A stretch of 64,000 bases of DNA from positions 1,680,001 through 1,744,000 of the forward strand of contig NZ_CAUQDV010000001.1 of NCBI RefSeq assembly GCF_963517015.1, given 5' to 3'. Positions 1 through 5,893 of this stretch are shown in pieces. The position numbers and the translations under genes were made by a program. The DNA is from an uncultured Devosia sp. (lineage in GTDB: Bacteria; Pseudomonadota; Alphaproteobacteria; Rhizobiales; Devosiaceae). Positions within the stretch are counted from its first letter, which is position 1; the number at the start of each line of letters is the position of its first letter. The notes under the pieces are model-generated. The model saw only the letters and a program-made list of their open reading frames with translations. It made no database searches and was not told the origin of the DNA.

Positions 1-101
1 CTGGTGGTCGTCTTGGCTGCGCTATTGGATGTGGCCGCGGCGACGGTAGCGGCGGTCTTGTAATAGGTATTGGTCGAATAGGCGGTGTTGACGGCAACCA
101 T
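1..101 (-). CDS. Hypothetical protein, N-terminal fragment (runs off the window start)
   Basis: The first 33 codons of a minus-strand gene are visible. The ATG is at 99-101 and is preceded by a good ribosome binding site (AGGAG four bases upstream of the spacer ACCG). The visible peptide is rich in Ala, Thr, Ser and Tyr and has no recognisable domain. The strong ribosome site and uninterrupted frame argue for a real gene, but the function cannot be read from this fragment. It lies downstream of the small RNA cluster on the same strand. Confidence 0.5.
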   Translation of the reverse strand, partial: MVAVNTAYSTNTYYKTAATVAAATSNSAAKTTT

Positions 102-239
102 CGGTGACACTCCTGCGGTCGTTCATCAGGAGTGATGCAATTGCCGTGCCGGAAGAAAGTGATGAAATGCCAGTAGGTTGCGTTTCCTCGCAAGTGCCGG
201 GCGGCAGATATTGCCGGTCAGTGACGGCAGAAAATACAG

Positions 240-350
240 GAAACAAAGGGCCCCGCCCGAGGGGATGGACGGGGCCAAGGGGTCATTGGCCGAAGCGTCT
301 GACCTTGGAGGGGCGGTAATTCACCGCCTTCTCCCAAACTATCGACCCGC
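240..350 (-). ncRNA. Candidate divergent small RNA next to the CCUCCUCCC RNA array
   Basis: On the minus strand a GC-rich hairpin (arms 267-276 and 249-258, one mismatch, loop ATCCCCTC) is followed by a T-rich tail at 240-246, as in an intrinsic terminator. Upstream of it is a perfect small hairpin GGCGGT-GAATT-ACCGCC near 313-329 and a shortened CCCCTCC motif at 307-313. The terminator loop resembles that of the RNA ending at 1118. It lacks a full CCUCCUCCC motif and I found no convincing promoter, so it may be a decayed fourth copy or only a terminator. Confidence 0.35.
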
Positions 351-409
351 CGGTGCGGCGGCACAAACGCGCAATGGGTAGGGCTGATATGCAGATTTGC
401 AGCTTGGGC

Positions 410-440
410 AAAAAAAGAGGCCCCAACCGAAGTTGGGGCC
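410..440 (-). terminator. Intrinsic terminator of small RNA copy B
   Basis: On the minus strand a perfect 9-bp stem (440-432 with 427-419) closed by a TTCG tetraloop is followed by TC and seven T residues (416-410). Confidence 0.85.
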
Positions 441-602
441 CGATGATAGGGCCGAAGCCAAATCGAGTGTGGTTCCGCGCAAGGGAGGAGGATATGCGCC
501 GAACCGGTTGGACCCAGGCCGAGGGAGGAGGATACGACCTAAATCCGGTGTCGCAAGAAGCGGGTCCGAGGGAGGAGGATACGGAGCGGCTTCACCAGCG
601 AC
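410..602 (-). ncRNA. CcsR/cuckoo-like small RNA with three CCUCCUCCC hairpins (copy B)
   Basis: Reading the minus strand, CCTCCTCCC occurs three times, at 578-570, 531-523 and 491-483. Each lies between complementary arms: TGTCGC/GCGACA around the first, CCGG/CCGG around the second and GCGCA/TGCGC around the third. The RNA ends in a perfect intrinsic terminator, GGCCCCAAC-TTCG-GTTGGGGCC plus a T-run (440-410). A sigma70-like promoter lies directly upstream, giving a transcript of roughly 190 nt. This is the architecture described for the stress-induced CcsR RNAs of Rhodobacter and the wider cuckoo RNA family, whose loops resemble anti-Shine-Dalgarno sequences. The start site and family membership are inferred from sequence only. 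Confidence 0.75.
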
Positions 603-608
603 AAAGGC

Positions 609-637
609 AATATAGATTTTGACCGTTTGGTCAGCAA
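609..637 (-). promoter_or_regulatory. Predicted sigma70-type promoter of small RNA copy B
   Basis: On the minus strand TTGCTG (637-632) and TATATT (614-609) are separated by 17 bases. Transcription would begin near 602. The upstream stretch 640-665 resembles the region upstream of copy C (shared CATGGC and CATGTT blocks), so promoter and RNA probably duplicated together. Confidence 0.5.
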
Positions 638-796
638 TGCATAGGTCAACATGACTGCCATGCATTTGCTGCAGCGACAATCTGTCAACCATACAAGGGC
701 TTAGCTGTGCCCGGGGTAGTAATGCGGGTGACGGGCATTGGTTGCGGACTTAAGCGGAAGGATTTGGGATAGGGATCGTGCTTGCGGAATGCCTGG

Positions 797-877
797 GCCA
801 TGCGGGCATAGCCCTTATGGCTTTCTTGCCTCAAATCGCTCCACTGGAGCGATTTGGCGCAAAGCGCCGGCAAGAAA
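797..877. repeat. Dispersed palindromic intergenic element, copy 1
   Basis: The core is a palindrome AAATCGCTCCA-C-TGGAGCGATTT at 833-855. It is nested in outer arms TTTCTTGCC (822-830) and GGCAAGAAA (869-877), with an extra hairpin GGCGC-AAA-GCGCC between. The same core and about 35 bases of left flank (GGGCAT..GC.CT.ATGGC) recur at 63062-63132. It lies between small RNA copies B and C. Confidence 0.6.
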
Positions 878-902
878 AAGGCCTCGTCCGAAGACGAGGC
901 CT
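875..902 (-). terminator. Intrinsic terminator of small RNA copy C
   Basis: A perfect 10-bp stem on the minus strand (902-893 with 888-879) with a TTCG loop, followed by a T-run (879-875). Confidence 0.85.
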
Positions 903-1039
903 GAAAAGTGGGGCAGAGAGCAAGGGAGGAGGATATGCGCTCTGCCAGTGAACCTTGATCGAGGGAGGAGGATACGATCTCGGTTCGGTGTCGCGATACG
1001 GGGTCCGAGGGAGGAGGATACGGAGCGCGTCTCAGCGAC
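875..1039 (-). ncRNA. CcsR/cuckoo-like small RNA with three CCUCCUCCC hairpins (copy C)
   Basis: CCTCCTCCC occurs on the minus strand at 1017-1009, 971-963 and 932-924. The first is enclosed by GTGTCGC/GCGACAC arms and the third by a perfect GGCAGAG/CTCTGCC stem that puts the motif in the loop. The end is a strong intrinsic terminator, AGGCCTCGTC-TTCG-GACGAGGCCT followed by T residues. A promoter lies at 1074-1046, so the transcript should be about 165 nt. Spacing and flanks of the three motifs match copy B closely (shared CGTAT before and TCGGACC after), which shows a tandem duplication. Target pairing with Shine-Dalgarno regions is the known or proposed theme of this RNA family, not something shown here. 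Confidence 0.75.
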
Positions 1040-1045
1040 ACGCCC

Positions 1046-1074
1046 TATATGTACTCTACTGATCCGATAGACAA
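1046..1074 (-). promoter_or_regulatory. Predicted promoter of small RNA copy C
   Basis: On the minus strand TTGTCT (1074-1069), a 17-base spacer and CATATA (1051-1046) form a plausible -35/-10 pair with a start near 1039. In Rhodobacter the related RNAs are driven by heat-shock type sigma factors; the hexamers here do not decide between sigma70 and RpoH. Confidence 0.45.
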
Positions 1075-1117
1075 TGGTCTGACGAACATGTCAGCCATGC
1101 ATTTCTGCAAGGCTCCC

Positions 1118-1157
1118 AAAACAAAAGTGGCCTCGCTCGAGGGGAGAGCGAAGCCAC
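1118..1157 (-). terminator. Intrinsic terminator of small RNA copy D
   Basis: On the minus strand GTGGCTTCGCTC and GAGCGAGGCCAC pair around a seven-base loop, followed by TTTTGTTTT at 1126-1118. Confidence 0.75.
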
Positions 1158-1233
1158 AAGGGATTGCGAGATTGCTCCCGCAAGGAGGGAACGCAGCAGG
1201 GCGCAAGGGAGGAGGAGAAGCACCCGCTGTGTA
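1118..1233 (-). ncRNA. CcsR/cuckoo-like small RNA with one CCUCCUCCC hairpin (copy D)
   Basis: One full CCTCCTCCC (1215-1207) sits in the loop of a hairpin whose arms are CAGC.GGGTGC and GCGCCC.TGCTG. A second hairpin carries a reduced CCCTCC. The terminator stem is 12 bp with one mismatch (1157-1146 with 1138-1127) and is followed by TTTTGTTTT. A promoter with ideal 17-base spacing lies at 1268-1240. This is the first RNA downstream of the signal-peptidase-like gene on the same strand, but its own promoter suggests independent transcription. Confidence 0.65.
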
Positions 1234-1239
1234 GGGAAA

Positions 1240-1268
1240 GATATATGCCCTGAGCTTCTGCCCAACAA
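1240..1268 (-). promoter_or_regulatory. Predicted promoter of small RNA copy D
   Basis: TTGTTG (1268-1263), 17 bases, then TATATC (1245-1240) on the minus strand. Start expected near 1233. Confidence 0.5.
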
Positions 1269-1381
1269 TTGGGCGCGTAGCATGTTAGTTATGCAGTGGG
1301 TGCATGCAATTTGAGCCGCAAACCGGTTGCCGCGTCTTATGCGTGTCATGCGGATTCGGACATGCCCGGAGGTTGCGTAGA

Positions 1382-1987
1382 TCAGTTGGCGTTGGGAAAG
1401 CCGGCGAGGCGTTCGTTGCGATCGGGTATCAGGCGAGGCGTGGTGACGATCGTATCGATGAGGCCGATAATGCCGCCGGCGGAGATTGGGCCGCGTCCGG
1501 TGTAGCGACTGTCGACGGAGTTATCCCGATTGTCGCTCATGACAAAGACATGCCCCTTGGGCACATAGACCGGCTGGATGTCATCGAAGAAGGCGTTCGT
1601 CACGCTATCGATCACGACATAGCTGGTGCCTTCGGGCGTGGTTTCGCGCAGGAAGCGGCATTCCTTGCCTTCGGTCACCAAAGGCGGGCAGGCGTCATGG
1701 ATGGGCTGGCCGAGAGGCGTCAGGCCCATGGCGATGCCATCGATGAAGATCTGGCCGGACTTGACTTCGATCACTTCCTTGCCCAGGGCGACAACCCGAC
1801 TGGTCTGGTGGCTGTGATCGGCGAAATAGACAACAAGATCGCCGCGCTGCAGCGGGCGTGTGGATGGAATGGCGAGGAAGACGTCGCCTTCGCCCAGTGT
1901 GGGCATCATCGCAGAAGAGGGGACGCGGAACAGCGGCGCGGCAATGGCCGACGATGCCAGGGTGAGGCCAAGGACAGCTGCAGCCAT
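1382..1987 (-). CDS. Signal peptidase I-like (S26) protein lacking both catalytic residues
   Basis: A 201-aa protein with an N-terminal hydrophobic segment (residues 2-20) and the signal peptidase I landmarks PSSAMMPTL (23-31), RGD (48-50), TSRVVAL (62-68) and a well preserved SDNRDNSVDSRYTG box near residue 150. In active enzymes the serine just before MM and the lysine before R in the KRxxG motif form the catalytic dyad. Here these positions are Ala26 and Ser63 (codons GCG and AGC read directly), so the normal Ser-Lys chemistry should be absent. It may be a pseudoenzyme or use displaced Ser25. I chose the ATG at 1987 over an upstream TTG that would overlap lsrB. It ends a minus-strand run with lsrB. 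Confidence 0.8.
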   Translation of the reverse strand: MAAAVLGLTLASSAIAAPLFRVPSSAMMPTLGEGDVFLAIPSTRPLQRGDLVVYFADHSHQTSRVVALGKEVIEVKSGQIFIDGIAMGLTPLGQPIHDACPPLVTEGKECRFLRETTPEGTSYVVIDSVTNAFFDDIQPVYVPKGHVFVMSDNRDNSVDSRYTGRGPISAGGIIGLIDTIVTTPRLIPDRNERLAGFPNAN

Positions 1988-2033
1988 CCGGGCAAGCGTC
2001 TTGCAATTTCCCCCGGTGGGGTGCCCGAGCACT

Positions 2034-2927
2034 CTAGAAGGACCACTCCCGGGCCTTGGCGACAAGGAAGTCGCGGAAGACGCCGACGCGCTTGGAGTTC
2101 TTCAGCGCCGGTGGATAGACGAAATAGGCCTCATAGGCCGGCAATTCGATCTCGGGCAGGACCTGCACGAGACTGTTCTCATCCTCGGTCACATAGTCGG
2201 GCAGCATGGCGATGCCTGTGCCGGCGCGGCAGGCCTGGAGCATGCCATAGATGGAATTGACCTTGAGCACGGCGCGGCGCGGGCTGGAATCGGTGCGGCC
2301 CATGCGTTCGAGATAATTGATATCGCCGAGATAGGAGGGGACCGGCTCGCCGAAGCTGACGACGCGGTGCTCGTCGAGCTGTTCGGCGCTCGAAGGCATG
2401 CCGAATTCGTCGATGTATTTGTTCGACGCATAGAAGTGGTTGTGCACCGTGAACAGCTTGCGCTGGATCATTTCCGACTGGTTAGGACGGTGCAGGCGGA
2501 TAGCCACGTCCGCCTCGCGCATGGCGAGATCCAGCTCCGCATCATTGAGGCGGATTTCGAGCTGAATCAGCGGATAGAGCTTGATGAACTCATCAAGACG
2601 CGAGGAGAGCCAGGTCGAACCGATGCCGACGGTGGTGGTCACGATCAGCGGCCCGGTCGGAACGTCCTGAGACTCCGACATCTGGGTTTCGACCTGTTGC
2701 AACTCCCAGTGCATGCGGTGGGCGGTGCGGAAAAGCTGCTCGCCCACTTCGGTGAGCACCAGGCCTCGCGCGTGGCGGATGAAGAGTTTGAGGCCGAGGT
2801 CATCCTCGAGCGCTGAAATCTGCCGGCTGACGGCCGACTGACTCATGCCCAGTTTCTCGGCGGCATGGGTGAAGCTGCCCGACTCTGCAGCGGTGTGGAA
2901 GATCCGGAGTTTGTCCCAGTCGAGCAT
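2034..2927 (-). CDS. lsrB: LysR-type regulator of the LsrB/VtlR group
   Basis: A 297-aa LysR protein beginning MLDWDKLRIFHTAAE, with the winged helix-turn-helix in residues 1-65 (SFTHAAEKLGMSQSAVSRQI) and a substrate-binding domain from about 90. The opening sequence and position directly downstream of trxB match LsrB of Sinorhizobium and VtlR of Brucella and Agrobacterium. Those proteins control stress and envelope genes, and in Brucella VtlR activates a small RNA and small-protein genes. The ATG at 2927 is the family start; an upstream extension would run into trxB. It is separated from trxB by 37 bases and may be cotranscribed. The effector is unknown. Confidence 0.88.
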   Translation of the reverse strand: MLDWDKLRIFHTAAESGSFTHAAEKLGMSQSAVSRQISALEDDLGLKLFIRHARGLVLTEVGEQLFRTAHRMHWELQQVETQMSESQDVPTGPLIVTTTVGIGSTWLSSRLDEFIKLYPLIQLEIRLNDAELDLAMREADVAIRLHRPNQSEMIQRKLFTVHNHFYASNKYIDEFGMPSSAEQLDEHRVVSFGEPVPSYLGDINYLERMGRTDSSPRRAVLKVNSIYGMLQACRAGTGIAMLPDYVTEDENSLVQVLPEIELPAYEAYFVYPPALKNSKRVGVFRDFLVAKAREWSF

Positions 2928-2964
2928 TTCTTGTGACGCCTTTGGTTGGGTAGTCGGGCCAGTT

Positions 2965-3915
2965 CTACTCCGCCGCTTCGGCGAGTTCGTGTTCAGCCAG
3001 GTATCGTTCCGCTTCCAGCGCAGCCATGCAACCCATGCCTGCTGCCGTGATTGCCTGACGGTAAACATCGTCCGTCACATCGCCGGCGGCAAAGACGCCG
3101 GGGATGTTGGTTTCGGTGGTTCCCGGCTTCACCTGCAGGTAGCCGCCGGGCTTCATGTCGAGCTTGCCCGCAAAGATCGACGTCGAGGGGGCATGGCCGA
3201 TGGCGATGAAGACACCATCGATAGGCTGCTCGTAGGTGCGGTTTGTGGCGATATCGCGAAGGGTGACGGTGTTGACCGAGGGCGGCATGGCCGATCCACC
3301 GATATCGGCGATCTCGTGGTTCCAGCGCACTTCGATCTTGGGATTCTTGAACAGGCGCTCCTGCAGGATGCGTTCGGCGCGGAATTCGTTGCGGCGATGC
3401 ACCAGGATCACCTTGCTGGCGAAATTGGTGAGGAAAAGCGCTTCCTCGACGGCGGTATTGCCGCCGCCAACCACGAGCACTTCCTTGTTGCGATAGAAGA
3501 AGCCGTCACAGGTGGCGCATGCGGATACGCCAAAGCCCTGGAATTTCTGCTCGGAGGGCAGGCCAAGCCACTTGGCCTGGGCGCCAGTGGCGATGATCAG
3601 CGAGTCTGCCGTATAGACCTCGCCGCTATCGCCGGTGAGGACGAAAGGACGCTTGTCGAAATCGACATTGACGATGAGGTCGTTGACGATTTTGGTGCCG
3701 ACATGCTCGGCCTGCGCCTGCATCTGCTCCATCAGCCAGGGGCCCTGGATGACGTCGGCAAAGCCGGGATAGTTCTCGACATCAGTGGTGATGGTCAGCT
3801 GACCACCGGGCTGCAGCCCCTGGATCATCACGGGTTCGAGCATGGCGCGCGCCGCATAGATGGCGGCCGTGTAGCCGGCAGGGCCTGAACCGATGATGAT
3901 GACTTTCGCGTGCAT
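2965..3915 (-). CDS. trxB: Thioredoxin reductase
   Basis: A 316-aa flavoprotein that passes electrons from NADPH to thioredoxin in the cytoplasm. The FAD-binding GSGPAGY (9-15), the redox-active CATC (Cys133 and Cys136) and the NADPH-binding GGGNTA (150-155) are all present, as is the C-terminal FAAGDV motif. Length fits the low-molecular-weight bacterial class. The ATG at 3915 has GGAGAG upstream, which makes it preferable to the TTG at 3942. It is followed by lsrB, the usual partner in rhizobia. Confidence 0.95.
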   Translation of the reverse strand: MHAKVIIIGSGPAGYTAAIYAARAMLEPVMIQGLQPGGQLTITTDVENYPGFADVIQGPWLMEQMQAQAEHVGTKIVNDLIVNVDFDKRPFVLTGDSGEVYTADSLIIATGAQAKWLGLPSEQKFQGFGVSACATCDGFFYRNKEVLVVGGGNTAVEEALFLTNFASKVILVHRRNEFRAERILQERLFKNPKIEVRWNHEIADIGGSAMPPSVNTVTLRDIATNRTYEQPIDGVFIAIGHAPSTSIFAGKLDMKPGGYLQVKPGTTETNIPGVFAAGDVTDDVYRQAITAAGMGCMAALEAERYLAEHELAEAAE

Positions 3916-4060
3916 CGCAACGCTCTCCGACAAATGCGACAACTCCCTCGCCTGCTAGTTAATGGGCGAAGGAGTGGTCTTTCAAGGCTCTGTGTGCTTT
4001 CGGCAGCCAGCCAGCTGTGGAACGGGCCGAAATGTCACACCGCTAAAGGCGCGACAGGTC

Positions 4061-4534
4061 TCAGATATACTGGATCTTGACGATCTCGTAACTCCGGGCG
4101 CCGCCGGGGGCCGAAACTTCAAACGAATCGCCTTCTTCCTTGCCGATCATGGCGCGGGCGATGGGCGAGGAGATCGAGATGCGGCCACCCGAGGCGTCAG
4201 CTTCGGGATCGCCGACGACCTGATAGGTCTTTTCTTCCTCGGTATCCTCGTCGAGATAGGTCACGGTCGCGCCGAACTTGACGGTAGAGCCGCCCAGCTT
4301 GGTGACGTCGATGATGTCGGCGAGCGCGAGAATGGTTTCGAGTTCCTTGATGCGGCCCTCGTTGAGGCTCTGCTGTTCCTTGGCAGCCGAATATTCGGCA
4401 TTTTCAGACAGATCGCCATGGGCGCGCGCTTCGGCGATGGCGTCGATGATACGACGGCGCTCTGTCGCGGTGCGGTGCTCAAATTCTGCGGTCAGGGCCT
4501 TGTGGCCACCGATCGTCATCGGGATCTTGTCCAT
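4061..4534 (-). CDS. greA: Transcription elongation factor GreA
   Basis: A 157-aa protein, the normal GreA length. It rescues backtracked RNA polymerase by stimulating cleavage of the nascent RNA. The N-terminal coiled coil carries the signature GDLSENAEYSAAKEQQ with the acidic tip residues Asp and Glu (residues about 41-46), and the C-terminal FKBP-like domain follows. The start at 4534 has GGAGGCGAC directly upstream; codons further upstream belong to a structured leader. It lies upstream of trxB in the same direction with a 145-base gap, so separate transcription is likely. Confidence 0.95.
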   Translation of the reverse strand: MDKIPMTIGGHKALTAEFEHRTATERRRIIDAIAEARAHGDLSENAEYSAAKEQQSLNEGRIKELETILALADIIDVTKLGGSTVKFGATVTYLDEDTEEEKTYQVVGDPEADASGGRISISSPIARAMIGKEEGDSFEVSAPGGARSYEIVKIQYI

Positions 4535-4558
4535 GTCGTCGCCTCCATCGGCACGATA

Positions 4559-4626
4559 GAGCCAATCGACCCGTCGGGTCGTGGCTCTCAGGTCTTTGTC
4601 GTCGCATCGTTCTTGAGGAGCGATGC
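4559..4626 (-). promoter_or_regulatory. Structured 5' leader of greA
   Basis: Two inverted repeats precede greA on the minus strand. GCATCG (4626-4621) pairs with CGATGC (4609-4604). Then GAGCC (4587-4583) and GGCTC (4563-4559) flank a 15-base palindrome around CGACCCG at 4581-4567. The hairpins end about 25 bases before the start codon, just above the ribosome site. They may be part of the leader that controls greA expression; no U-run follows, so they are not ordinary terminators. Confidence 0.4.
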
Positions 4627-4960
4627 TCTCAATAGGTTCACCCCCAGCCAAATCGGTTCGGCCTGCGCTTCACGATTAGTTTTGAGGGAGATAGCCCAAA
4701 TTGCCCGGCCCGCGCGGTTCGGTCAAGCCGGTGCCACCAACAAGATGGCCCTGTCCACACGCAGATTCAAGTTTGCGCCTATTGTGTCGCAGGGAGGAAA
4801 GTTCATGCGGTTGATTTCACGGAAGGTCAGTAATTGCCGGAGTTGGCGGTCCTAATGCTTGTGGGGCCCAGATATTTGCCTCGGCGCATTGCGGGGACGC
4901 GCTGTGACATAAAACCGTAATATGGGTGTGAGCATTGGCAGGCTGACACAGGAGGGCGCC
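4627..4960. other. Divergent intergenic region between greA and ppk2
   Basis: I see no gene here. It must contain the promoters of greA (minus) and ppk2 (plus). No -35/-10 pair stands out. The last 15 bases carry the ppk2 ribosome site AGGAGGGCGCC. Confidence 0.5.
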
Positions 4961-5875
4961 ATGTCCAATATCGACCGGCAAGCCGAGCTCGACCGCATTC
5001 GCGAAGAGATCACGGATAGTATCGACGAAGAGCTGGAGCTGCAGTTCGACGACGATCACCTTGAGATGCTGGCCGGAGCGGGCGGTCGTCCCGGCGGCAA
5101 GACGATGGATCGCCGCGTCTATTTCCGCGAGCTGTTCCGCCTGCAGCACGAGCTGGTGCGGCTGCAAGACTGGATCGCGCACAAGAAGCTCAAGGTGGCG
5201 GTAGTCTTCGAGGGCCGGGATTCTGCCGGCAAGGGCGGCGCGATCAAGCGCATCACGCAGCGGCTCAACCCGCGCGTCTGCCGCGTGGTGGCCTTGCCAG
5301 CGCCGTCCGACCGCGAAAAGTCGCAGTGGTACTTCCAGCGCTATGTGCCCCATCTTCCGGCGGCTGGCGAAATGGTGCTGTTCGATCGCTCCTGGTACAA
5401 TCGTGCCGGCGTCGAGCGCGTCATGGGGTTCTGCACGCCCGACGAGCTGGAAGAGTTCTTCCGTTCGGCACCGGAGTTCGAGAAGATGCTGGTGCAGTCC
5501 GGCATCATCCTCATCAAGTTCTGGTTCTCGATCAGCAACGAGGAGCAGGAATTCCGCTTCAAGATGCGTATCGAGGATCCGCTGAAGCAGTGGAAGCTGT
5601 CCCCGATGGACCTGGAATCCCGCCGTCACTGGGAAGACTATACCAAGGCCAAGGAAGACATGCTCAATCGCACGCATACGGCGGAATCGCCCTGGTGGGT
5701 GGTGGATGCCGATGACAAGAAGCGGGCGCGTCTCAATGTCATCGCCCACCTGCTCGAAGCCATTCCCTATGAGGATGTGCCCAAGCAGGAAATCGTGCTG
5801 CCCGACCGCATCCGTCACCCGGACTATGCACGTGGACCGATACCGGCGGAAATGAAGGTCAAATCGGTCTACTGA
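4961..5875 (+). CDS. ppk2: Polyphosphate kinase 2
   Basis: A 304-aa PPK2-family kinase that moves phosphate between polyphosphate and nucleoside diphosphates. The Walker A sequence GRDSAGKGG lies at residues 85-93, the PPK2 lid and Walker B region FDRSWYNRAGVERVMGF at about 145-161, and the conserved PSDREKSQWYFQRYVPHLP in between. It has a single PPK2 domain with a short acidic N-terminal tail. The start at 4961 has a strong site (AGGAGGGCGCC). The following diguanylate cyclase starts within about 20-130 bases depending on which start is used. Confidence 0.93.
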   Translation: MSNIDRQAELDRIREEITDSIDEELELQFDDDHLEMLAGAGGRPGGKTMDRRVYFRELFRLQHELVRLQDWIAHKKLKVAVVFEGRDSAGKGGAIKRITQRLNPRVCRVVALPAPSDREKSQWYFQRYVPHLPAAGEMVLFDRSWYNRAGVERVMGFCTPDELEEFFRSAPEFEKMLVQSGIILIKFWFSISNEEQEFRFKMRIEDPLKQWKLSPMDLESRRHWEDYTKAKEDMLNRTHTAESPWWVVDADDKKRARLNVIAHLLEAIPYEDVPKQEIVLPDRIRHPDYARGPIPAEMKVKSVY

Positions 5876-5893
5876 TACTTACCGTGTCGAACT

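Noticed and set aside
353..1234. Plus-strand short reading frames each preceded by GGGAGGAGGA, which looks like an ideal ribosome binding site
   Set aside because: The frames are short, overlap terminators and differ between copies, whereas the minus strand gives promoters, hairpin loops and terminators in the right order. The motif is better read as CCTCCTCCC on the minus strand.
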